Shown here piece by piece: positions 45,967 through 52,335 of a DNA stretch of 52,335 bases (its first letter is position 1; each line of letters starts with the position of its first letter). The notes beneath the pieces were generated by a model. The model was not told the DNA's origin. It saw only the letters and a program-made list of their open reading frames with translations, and made no database searches. This stretch comes from Algicola sp. (GTDB lineage Bacteria; Bacteroidota; Bacteroidia; Flavobacteriales; Flavobacteriaceae). The stretch spans positions 1-52,335 of the forward strand of contig JAAEZN010000013.1 of the NCBI GenBank assembly GCA_018222835.1. The letters are read 5' to 3'. The position numbers and the translations under genes were made by a program.

Positions 45967-47256
45967 TTAATCTTCAGTCTGAACGCTCACACTTACCAAA
46001 TCAATTTTGGTATTGGACACTTCCAATATTTTGAAGGTAAAATTATCCACGGTTACTTGTGTATCCTTTTCGGGAATCTCGCCTGTATGGTTTACGATCA
46101 ATCCGCCCAATGTTTCGTACTCTTCTCCCTCGGGGAGCTCCAATTTATAGTTTTCGTTAATATAATCCACCTCCATACGGGCAGAAAACTTATACTCGTT
46201 CTCGCTTATTTTTTCTTCGTGCAGGTCTGTGGAATCGTGCTCATCCTCGATTTCCCCAAACAGTTCCTCTATAATGTCCTCTACCGTTAAAATACCCGAT
46301 GTTCCCCCATACTCGTCCAAAACCACCGCCATACTTTTGCGCTTTTTGGTGAGAACGTTCAGAATATCCTGAATCAACATGGTTTCTGGCACAAACTCGA
46401 CCGGAAGCAAAATACTTTTAATGGTCTTGGGTTTTTTGAAAAGCTCATAGGAATGGACATACCCTATTATCTCGTCTATACTTTCCTTAAAAATCAGGAT
46501 TTTTGAATAACCAGTTTCCGAGAAGAGCTTGGCCAAATTTTTAGGGGTCTCGTTATGTTCCACGGCAACGATCTCGGTTCTGGGAACCATTACCTCCCTC
46601 GCCTTTACGGTCGAAAACTCTAAAGCATTTTGAAAAATCTGAATCTCTGAATCCACATCGTCCTCTTCTTGCACGGTTTCCATTTGCTCGGTGATATAAT
46701 CCCCGAGTTCCAGTTTTGTAAAGGAGAGCTGCATATCATCCCCATCCGTTTTAAAGACAACCCTTAAAATAAAATCGGAGACTTTAATGACAAACCAGGA
46801 TATCATTGAAAAAAGGAGATAGAAAAAATATGCGGGCACGGCAAAAATCTTTAACAGTGCGTTCGCATAGATCTGAAAAAAGACTTTGGGCAAAAACTCA
46901 GCTGTTAGCAATATCACCAAAGTTGAGATCACGGTTTGGGACAGCAGACTAAAATCCGTCAACAAAGCATTTATGAACTGGTAATTGGTAGGCAAAAGGT
47001 TTTGAAACCAAGCCATTAGCATATCCCCCATAAATAGACCATAGATCACCAAAGCTATATTGTTACCTATAAGCATGGTGGCTATAAATTTTGAAGGTTT
47101 ATCGGTGAGCAAGGTGAGCACCTTGGCCAAAAAACCTTCTTGCTTTTTTTCTATTTCAATATGAATCTTATTGGCTGAAATGAAGGCTATCTCCATTCCA
47201 GAAAAAAATGCTGAAAACAGCAGGGAAAGTACGATAATAGTGACGGAGGATTCCAA
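45967..47256 (-). CDS. CNNM/CorC-type membrane protein with CBS pair
   Basis: The 429-residue protein has a DUF21/CNNM membrane domain (about 1-180, with FSGMEIAFISANKIHIE), two CBS domains (about 205-330, with MVPRTEIVAVE and VVLDEYGGTSGILTVEDIIEELFGEIEDE), and a C-terminal CorC/HlyC domain (about 345-425). The family has been linked to Mg2+/Co2+ handling; the direction of transport is not settled. It sits in a group of envelope genes between a 67-residue membrane protein and the PpiD-like chaperone. Confidence 0.92.
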   Translation of the reverse strand: MESSVTIIVLSLLFSAFFSGMEIAFISANKIHIEIEKKQEGFLAKVLTLLTDKPSKFIATMLIGNNIALVIYGLFMGDMLMAWFQNLLPTNYQFINALLTDFSLLSQTVISTLVILLTAEFLPKVFFQIYANALLKIFAVPAYFFYLLFSMISWFVIKVSDFILRVVFKTDGDDMQLSFTKLELGDYITEQMETVQEEDDVDSEIQIFQNALEFSTVKAREVMVPRTEIVAVEHNETPKNLAKLFSETGYSKILIFKESIDEIIGYVHSYELFKKPKTIKSILLPVEFVPETMLIQDILNVLTKKRKSMAVVLDEYGGTSGILTVEDIIEELFGEIEDEHDSTDLHEEKISENEYKFSARMEVDYINENYKLELPEGEEYETLGGLIVNHTGEIPEKDTQVTVDNFTFKILEVSNTKIDLVSVSVQTED

Positions 47257-47258
47257 TG

Positions 47259-47462
47259 CTATTGTTGATTATCCTTTCTTCGCTGTTCAAAACGTTTCCG
47301 ATATCTTCTTCTAAAAACGAACATAGCCACAGAGACTACGGCGAAGAAGATAAAAATATAGGTTTCCTTTGGATCTACGCTCCAAAGTGTGGCAACCTTG
47401 TAAATGGAAATTACCGCTACGGCCAAATAAAGGTATTCTGTGTATCTTAAAATCTTGATCAT
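47259..47462 (-). CDS. Small two-helix membrane protein, 67 residues
   Basis: The 67-residue product has two hydrophobic stretches (about 10-26 and 34-48) and a very basic tail (FRRRYRKRFEQRRKDNQQ). It is 1 nt from lptC and 2 nt from the CNNM gene, so it is a true cistron of the operon rather than a chance frame. Similar short genes occur at this position in other Flavobacteriia. Function unknown. Confidence 0.75.
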   Translation of the reverse strand: MIKILRYTEYLYLAVAVISIYKVATLWSVDPKETYIFIFFAVVSVAMFVFRRRYRKRFEQRRKDNQQ

Positions 47463-47463
47463 C

Positions 47464-48066
47464 TTATTCTTCTTCTTTAATCGTCATTAACCCGTAAGTC
47501 TTATGGGCCTTAAAAAAAGTAAAATCCTTATTAAAGTCCATCCCTTCGCCATCCATAACGGTCCCATCTTCGGGATTTGTGTACTTAAAAGTGGATTCTG
47601 TAAATATCCAATTGTTTGTTTGATCAAAAAATAACTGGTCGGTTTCCAGCTTTTTTCCATCGTGGGTCTCTATGACCACATTTCCTTGCAAATCTATCAA
47701 ATTAGTTTGTGAATACTGGATTCCATAGTCTGCAACCACTGTACTTTTTTGATTTTCATCATCGTAAAACTCCACCTGAAGTCCTTCGGGAAAAGTTTTA
47801 AACTTAAACCTCTGGTTATCAAAATCCTCGGACAATGGACTGGACAATACAGCTATCCGTTTAGAATACGCAGAATCTTGTGTTCCCATGGCCTCCTTGG
47901 TCTCGGTATAGGTCAAGGTAAAATTATGCGCAACTCCTTGTGGATACAATGGCTTTACCGCCTCTTCCCCTACTCTTTGGTAGTCGTCGCCACAGGACAT
48001 AAAAAGCATTGCCACGGTAAAAACCGTGGCAAATCTCTTTAAAATATGTTTAGATGTTTGTTTCAC
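47464..48066 (-). CDS. lptC: LPS export protein LptC
   Basis: LptC forms part of the periplasmic bridge that carries LPS from the inner to the outer membrane. From the GTG at 48066 it has 200 residues with a lipobox at Cys 25 (MLFMSCGDD); Bacteroidota LptC is often predicted as a lipoprotein. The rest is a beta-jellyroll with KGKKLETDQLFFDQ-like and GNVVIETHDG strands. I choose this start because it follows the upstream TAA by one base (TAAGGTG) and gives a normal-length signal; an ATG at 48099 would overlap the upstream gene by 32 nt and lengthen the N-terminus by 11 residues. Confidence 0.85.
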   Translation of the reverse strand: MKQTSKHILKRFATVFTVAMLFMSCGDDYQRVGEEAVKPLYPQGVAHNFTLTYTETKEAMGTQDSAYSKRIAVLSSPLSEDFDNQRFKFKTFPEGLQVEFYDDENQKSTVVADYGIQYSQTNLIDLQGNVVIETHDGKKLETDQLFFDQTNNWIFTESTFKYTNPEDGTVMDGEGMDFNKDFTFFKAHKTYGLMTIKEEE

Positions 48067-48067
48067 C

Positions 48068-49438
48068 TTATAGACTAGGTACCTTAACACTGCCTCCAAC
48101 CCAACAGCTAAAGGTAATGGTCTGACCTGCTTTTCCTGAACTAAAGATCATCTCTTTGGATGGTGCCTTTGCATCATAACTAGCTGCAGTTTGGTTAGCA
48201 CGTCCGCTTAACGCTGGATCAACTCTACCTGCTTTTCTTGCCATATCGGCCGCTTTCCAGTACATCGCTCTTTTCTCGAACGGAGTACTTCCACAATCGT
48301 TGGCACTTGTCGCATATAGGTTGGAAATCAACAAATATGCCTTACCATTTGCTGGGTTAGCCTCTGTTGCTTTAAGTGCGTAGCTCCTTGCTTGTGATTT
48401 ACTAGACCTTCTAACAGTTGTAGCAATTTTGTAAAGAATCTCGGATTTTTTGTAGGCATCCGTTTCCAATTCCACTGCTCTATTGAAATCGGCCAAAGCT
48501 CCTTTTGTGTCACCGGCTTTTTGTTTCAATACTCCACCATACATATATGCATCTGCCGATGGGTCTAGAGCCAACTGAGCTTCAAACAACTTTCGGAACA
48601 TTGGGTCGTCGGTACATTCCTTGGAGAACATTCTTCCAACGGCACGCTTTACCCATTTTACATCACTTTTCTTTTCATCAAAGCTCTTCTCGTACAATGG
48701 AATCAGGTTATCACAATCTGCAAGAGCACCTAATTTAGAGTCCACACTGCTCGCTACTTTACCAAAAGACTCTGAGTTTACGGTAGCTACTCTAAGTGTT
48801 CTTTTTTCTTTGGATGTCAATGTTCCCAACGAATCCTTAGGAAGAAGCTTGGTTACAACATCGGTCAATTTTTTATTTTCTTCTTCAATTTTCCCGGTAA
48901 CATCATCATAGGTGTTAAATACATCTTGAAGGTCTTTTTTACCGGTACCGTGCAAATCCACTAAACTTGAGAAATACAAGTACAAAGCTCTTGGATTGGT
49001 AAAATTGGCTTGATCTTCTTGAAAAGCCTTGTCCAACAAGTTGAACAATTGCTCATCTGAAGCCATCTTGTTCTCATACATCAGTAATGATTTATCGATA
49101 GCCACACCTGCTTTGCTGTATTTAGTAGGGAAATATTTTAAGCTATTATCGTACAACGCCATTAAGTCTTGGATAAAAGCATCTTTTTCGGCTCCAGTAG
49201 AGCTTTCGATCTTGGCTTTTAAAATTCTCTCTCCATAGGAGAAGTTGGCCTTATTGATATCCGGGCAACTTTCGTACACCATTTTCCATGGCTCATAGGC
49301 TGCATCGTAGTTTTTCACCTTTACGTGCTCTGCATAAATAGACAGATTGGTCATACACTCGGGGTTCTGTGCTTGTGCCATACTTAATCCCGCCAACATC
49401 GTGACCATTATCATTGTTAAGTAGTGTCTCTTTTTCAT
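48068..49438 (-). CDS. TPR-repeat secreted protein
   Basis: The 456-residue protein (ATG at 49438) has a signal peptide (about 1-24, MLAGLSMAQAQ) and a long helical body with TPR-like units, clearest near the C-terminus (GGVLKQKAGDTKGALADFNRAVEL). Its end overlaps the start region of lptC. It probably acts as a periplasmic scaffold, perhaps in envelope biogenesis, judging only by its neighbours. An in-frame ATG at 49468 exists but would put ten residues before the signal peptide. Confidence 0.85.
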   Translation of the reverse strand: MKKRHYLTMIMVTMLAGLSMAQAQNPECMTNLSIYAEHVKVKNYDAAYEPWKMVYESCPDINKANFSYGERILKAKIESSTGAEKDAFIQDLMALYDNSLKYFPTKYSKAGVAIDKSLLMYENKMASDEQLFNLLDKAFQEDQANFTNPRALYLYFSSLVDLHGTGKKDLQDVFNTYDDVTGKIEEENKKLTDVVTKLLPKDSLGTLTSKEKRTLRVATVNSESFGKVASSVDSKLGALADCDNLIPLYEKSFDEKKSDVKWVKRAVGRMFSKECTDDPMFRKLFEAQLALDPSADAYMYGGVLKQKAGDTKGALADFNRAVELETDAYKKSEILYKIATTVRRSSKSQARSYALKATEANPANGKAYLLISNLYATSANDCGSTPFEKRAMYWKAADMARKAGRVDPALSGRANQTAASYDAKAPSKEMIFSSGKAGQTITFSCWVGGSVKVPSL

Positions 49439-49540
49439 CTTACTAATTTTAAAGCTGTTAAAGTACAAATTTTCATTAAAAAATCCTCTTAAAGGACTTT
49501 CTATGGGTGGTTATTTATTAATTTTTCAAAAAAATGGGCA

Positions 49541-50803
49541 TCAATTTATTTTTCTCTGTTGAAACCATCTATCATTTAATGATAAGCCCACATTAACTTT
49601 GAAATAACTTTCCTCTATGAGGTTCGCATCGGTTGTTCCACGTTTTCCCAATTCAAATCCTAGGTTAAGATTGGAGAAAGATGATCCCAACGGTAGTCCA
49701 AGTCCAAAAGTTATGCCAAAATTATTTATTTCTTTTTCGTTCACCACCAAACCGCTTACATCATAACGTAAACCTGCCCGATAGGTAACTCTTTTAAAAT
49801 ATCCTGATAATGCTCGATAGTCTGGCACCCAATATCCTCCAAATGCATAGGTATTGGCATCTGAATATGTTACATTTTCCAGACCAAGGAATCTATTTTC
49901 GAAATCGCTCATTTGCTGGAAACTGTACTCTGCTCCCAAAAACCATTTCTTGTTCTCACCAAAACCAAGCCCCAAAGTGGTTCTTGTAGGAATCTTTAAT
50001 TCGGTATTTCTTAAGTTGGAAGCATCCAAGTCCACATCGATTACCTCAACGTTGTTGCCATTGGAAAGAGAAAAAGACCCTAAAGTTTGCGTGTTCTTGG
50101 AAACCAAGTTCCCTTGCGTATTTACCAAAACCGAAGTATATATCGTGTACTTGTCCTTTATGGTAGGGTTGTAATTTAATGCATAATTGAAATCGTATCC
50201 ATTTATTTTGGATTCACGATTGTCCAAGGTACCAAACTGGACCCCTTCTACACTTTGGATTCTTTGGTATTCAAAATTTCCAAAATTGTAATTAACGGTC
50301 ACTCCCAAGCTCAGGTTCTTAATAGGCTCAAATCCAACCGAAGCGTACAATCTGTTTATCCCTCCATCTCCTTCATAAACATTGGTAACCTCTCCTTGTC
50401 CATTATCAAGGACCGAATTAAGACTATATCCGACCGATGAGTATGGCATAATTCCAAAACCGACCCCCATTTTATCCAAAATAGGAAAACCAATGGACAA
50501 ATAATCCAAATTGGTAACCGATAAATTTTGTTCCTCGCTCCAATCCTTAAGGCGATATTCCCTGTGGGAAATCCCTGCCGTGTATGTGGTCAGTTTTAAT
50601 TTGGAGTATGCCGCTGGGTTGGATAAATTGATATGGATACTATCTCCATACATACTCATACCGCCCATCATTTGATTATCTACGGTCCCGTTGTTCCGGT
50701 GATCCCCTACCCCAAAGTAGGAATATGGCGATATAGTTCCATTTTGTGCGAACAGACCATGGGCCGCCACGCAGAAAAAAGCGATCAAAATTTGTTTAAT
50801 CAT
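49541..50803 (-). CDS. Outer-membrane beta-barrel protein, FadL-like
   Basis: The 420-residue protein has a signal peptide (about 1-19, IAFFCVAAHGLFAQ), then SPYSYFGVGD and repeated amphipathic strands with aromatic ends, typical of an outer-membrane barrel. The overall pattern (MGGMSMYGD, NPAAYSKLKLTTYTAGISH, GFGIMPYSSVGYSL) is that of FadL/OmpP1-like transport barrels in Bacteroidota. Its substrate is unknown. The ATG directly follows the TGA of coaX (TGAATG), indicating one operon with coaX upstream. Confidence 0.85.
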   Translation of the reverse strand: MIKQILIAFFCVAAHGLFAQNGTISPYSYFGVGDHRNNGTVDNQMMGGMSMYGDSIHINLSNPAAYSKLKLTTYTAGISHREYRLKDWSEEQNLSVTNLDYLSIGFPILDKMGVGFGIMPYSSVGYSLNSVLDNGQGEVTNVYEGDGGINRLYASVGFEPIKNLSLGVTVNYNFGNFEYQRIQSVEGVQFGTLDNRESKINGYDFNYALNYNPTIKDKYTIYTSVLVNTQGNLVSKNTQTLGSFSLSNGNNVEVIDVDLDASNLRNTELKIPTRTTLGLGFGENKKWFLGAEYSFQQMSDFENRFLGLENVTYSDANTYAFGGYWVPDYRALSGYFKRVTYRAGLRYDVSGLVVNEKEINNFGITFGLGLPLGSSFSNLNLGFELGKRGTTDANLIEESYFKVNVGLSLNDRWFQQRKIN

Positions 50804-51532
50804 TCAGTTTGTGTTGTATTCCAATAGGCAATTTAGCCCCTCCAAGAGAAATTTGGAGTTCGCAAATATGGTGTTTTTTAGCCTTTTGTCAAAAAAATGG
50901 GAGTCTCCGCCTGTTAAAATAACTGTTAAATCTTGAAAACGAGATTGATATTGATCAATAACGCCATCTACTTCTTGGGTTACTCCATTGATTACACCAC
51001 TGTGTATGCAGGATTCGGTAGAATTGCCAATTATATCCAAAAGCTCGTCCGGTTTTAGTAAGGGCAGCCCGGCAGTTTGATTGTGCATTGCATTGTACCT
51101 CATCTGGACACCGGGCGAAATGGCACCTCCGACATACTCACCAATATTGTTCACCAGATCGTAGGTTATACAAGTGCCGGCGTCGATAACCAAAGTATTG
51201 CCTCTAGGGTTGTGGCGGTAAGCTGCCGCTGCCAATGCAATTCTATCCACCCCTAATGTCTGTGGCGTGGCATAGCTATTTTTAAAGGGGACTTTAGATG
51301 CATTTGTCAGTACGTGCACTTTGCAGAAAAGGGCGACCACATCCCGTTCTTTTCGGTCCAATTTACCTACTGATGATAAAATAGCATTATTGATTTGGGG
51401 GTGCTTTTCGAAAAGTTCCTTGATTTTTGATAAGAACATACCGGATTCCGAGGATTGATCAAAAACGATCCTTCCGTTCTCAAAAACAGCATATTTGATA
51501 CGTGTATTGCCAATGTCGATGACCAAATTCAT
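50804..51532 (-). CDS. coaX: Type III pantothenate kinase CoaX
   Basis: CoaX phosphorylates pantothenate, the first step of coenzyme A synthesis, and is not inhibited by CoA. The 242-residue protein has the ASKHA phosphate-1 motif VIDIGNTRIKYAVFE (about 4-18), the GVDRIALAAAAYR motif with catalytic Asp (about 93-105) and VIDAGTCITYDLV (about 115-127), then GGAISPGVQMRYNAMH. Length is standard. It is divergent from the tRNA-Phe gene and its stop is joined to the start of the barrel-protein gene. Confidence 0.96.
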   Translation of the reverse strand: MNLVIDIGNTRIKYAVFENGRIVFDQSSESGMFLSKIKELFEKHPQINNAILSSVGKLDRKERDVVALFCKVHVLTNASKVPFKNSYATPQTLGVDRIALAAAAYRHNPRGNTLVIDAGTCITYDLVNNIGEYVGGAISPGVQMRYNAMHNQTAGLPLLKPDELLDIIGNSTESCIHSGVINGVTQEVDGVIDQYQSRFQDLTVILTGGDSHFFDKRLKNTIFANSKFLLEGLNCLLEYNTN

Positions 51533-51584
51533 ATTACAAAGATCGGGAATTGAAAAAAATCAGAACCTTTTTTTCGGGTTTTTG

Positions 51585-51615
51585 TTTGTATATCCTAATT
51601 TTGAAATTATATTTG
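51585..51615 (+). promoter_or_regulatory. Promoter of tRNA-Phe
   Basis: TTTG at 51585-51588 and TATATTTG at 51608-51615 are 19 nt apart, a perfect match to the Bacteroidota consensus. The tRNA begins 20 nt downstream. Confidence 0.85.
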
Positions 51616-51634
51616 CACCCGCTTAATAAAGCTT

Positions 51635-51707
<73 letters not shown>

Positions 51708-51710
51708 CAA

Positions 51711-51746
51711 AAAAACCCACAACAAATGTTGTGGGTTTTTTGTTTT
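51711..51746 (+). terminator. Intrinsic terminator after tRNA-Phe
   Basis: Arms 51711-51723 and 51728-51740 (core CCCACAAC / GTTGTGGG) close an AAAT loop and run into TTTTTTGTTTTT. Confidence 0.92.
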
Positions 51747-51793
51747 TCTTTCCTTCTGCCCCCCTGCACTGCAATACAATGCCCTTACGGCTT

Positions 51794-52335
51794 TTACTGT
51801 TTTTCATTCGTTGCCAACAACTCTTTTAAAGGTTTCTTTAATTTTTTATAATTATCTGGCATTTGAAGAAAGGGCTCAATTGTAAAAACAACTTTATCTT
51901 CCGCACTGAAAACCCAATAGTTGTTTTCCAGTTGCCCATCATTTGTTTTGATATTATGCTTTGGAATGTTGTTGATTGAAAATTGTTTTTTCTCTTTGTT
52001 GTACCAAATTCCAAAAACCCTCAAATCCTCTTCTTTTGAATAGTTAAATATTAAATGTGGTCGGATCTTATTTTTTAAAAGCTCATAATTATAACTTTTC
52101 ACTGGAAAACTACCCAACTCTTTTGACCAAGCTACATTCTTTCCCTCTTCAGCAATTATTTTGTTCCATTGGCCCACTACAAGAGCACTGTCTTTTTCCG
52201 TTTGTATAACTGTAAACAGTCTTTCTTGGATGATTTCAATTTCTTTACTGTCAGGGTATATCGTATGCCGTCTTCTGCTTGAAAAAAAAAAACTATCTTC
52301 AATTTCAAAATAAGCGGGTGAGATAAATACGACTA
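51794..52335 (-). CDS. Truncated gene of unknown function, disrupted by adapter-like sequence
   Basis: The frame is open on the minus strand from the right edge to a TAA at 51794-51796, about 180 residues. The last ~150 (from about IYPDSKEIEI) look like ordinary protein, with mixed alpha/beta character and segments such as RVFGIWYNKEKKQFSINN and VVFTIEPFLQMPDNYKKL. The segment at 52261-52292 encodes FFF(F)SSRRRHT, the known translation of an Illumina adapter with a poly-T tail, so the true N-terminal part is uncertain. A GTG at 52177 is an alternative start but is not needed. I do not recognise the family. Confidence 0.5.
   Translation of the reverse strand, partial: VVFISPAYFEIEDSFFFSSRRRHTIYPDSKEIEIIQERLFTVIQTEKDSALVVGQWNKIIAEEGKNVAWSKELGSFPVKSYNYELLKNKIRPHLIFNYSKEEDLRVFGIWYNKEKKQFSINNIPKHNIKTNDGQLENNYWVFSAEDKVVFTIEPFLQMPDNYKKLKKPLKELLATNEKQ
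52261..52292 (-). other. Illumina adapter/primer sequence plus homopolymer (assembly artefact)
   Basis: On the minus strand, 52281-52261 begins CAAGCAGAAGACGG and matches all 21 nt of the Illumina P7-type PCR primer. On the plus strand this is followed by 11 A (52282-52292), the usual pattern of a read running through an adapter. Confidence 0.93.

Overview
The window is chromosomal DNA from a member of the Bacteroidota, most likely a marine Flavobacteriaceae. The evidence is Bacteroidota-type promoters (TTG, 17-21 nt, TAnnTTTG), lack of Shine-Dalgarno dependence, many short-signal lipoproteins, an HMG-CoA reductase with a GYDIA-type GHMP kinase (mevalonate pathway), a family S9 DPP4-like peptidase, and the flavobacterial gene order miaB / sigma-54 activator / lptE / TPR gene / secG / groES / groEL. 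Gene density is high and no gene-free stretch exceeds 300 bases.

Layout. 1-2.35 kb: the 3' end of an unknown gene, a LVIVD-repeat lipoprotein and a membrane protein. 2.4-9.2 kb: miaB, a sigma-54 activator without a sensor domain, lptE, a TPR gene and secG, then groESL. 9.3-9.4 kb: a 31-residue lysine-rich protein. 9.5-20.9 kb: an eight-gene copper-export block on the minus strand (HYC_CC_PP protein, CusA, CusC, HMBD lipoprotein, AraC-type regulator with a CxxC domain, CopA, PepSY protein, CusB). 21-23 kb: a GAF/fRMsr-like protein and purH. 23.1-28.7 kb: the rod-shape operon mreBCD-mrdA-rodA. 28.7-31.8 kb: a secreted nuclease and a tail-specific protease, minus strand. 32-36.85 kb: surE, a small membrane protein, lpxB, an NlpC/P60 lipoprotein and comEC. 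36.9-40.6 kb: a DPP4-like peptidase and a POT peptide transporter, minus strand. 40.7-43 kb: HMG-CoA reductase and the GHMP kinase. 43.8-51.5 kb: two minus-strand envelope-related groups (TPR protein, lptC, small membrane protein, CNNM protein, SurA/PpiD-like chaperone; coaX and an outer-membrane barrel protein). 51.6 kb: tRNA-Phe. The right edge holds a truncated unknown gene.

How it fits together. Most of the window is envelope housekeeping: LPS synthesis and export (lpxB, lptE, lptC), wall elongation, periplasmic folding and proteolysis (PpiD-like, Prc, NlpC/P60), secretion (SecG) and folding (GroESL). The copper block is an accessory-like insert between groEL and the GAF gene: CopA would move Cu(I) to the periplasm, the CusCBA-type pump would export it, and small Met/His/Cys-rich proteins would bind it.

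The clearest anomaly is technical. Positions 52261-52281 are identical to the 21-nt Illumina P7-type primer/adapter (reverse orientation), followed by 11 A residues, inside an open reading frame. This looks like sequencing-adapter carry-over in the assembly, so the last ~75 bases should not be trusted. Among biological signals, the best are the CxxC-AraC regulator in the copper block, two interleaved inverted repeats between its first two genes, a sigma-54-like promoter in front of groES, and an unannotated histone-H1-like micro-protein with its own promoter. I found no CRISPR array, insertion sequence, phage genes or integrase.
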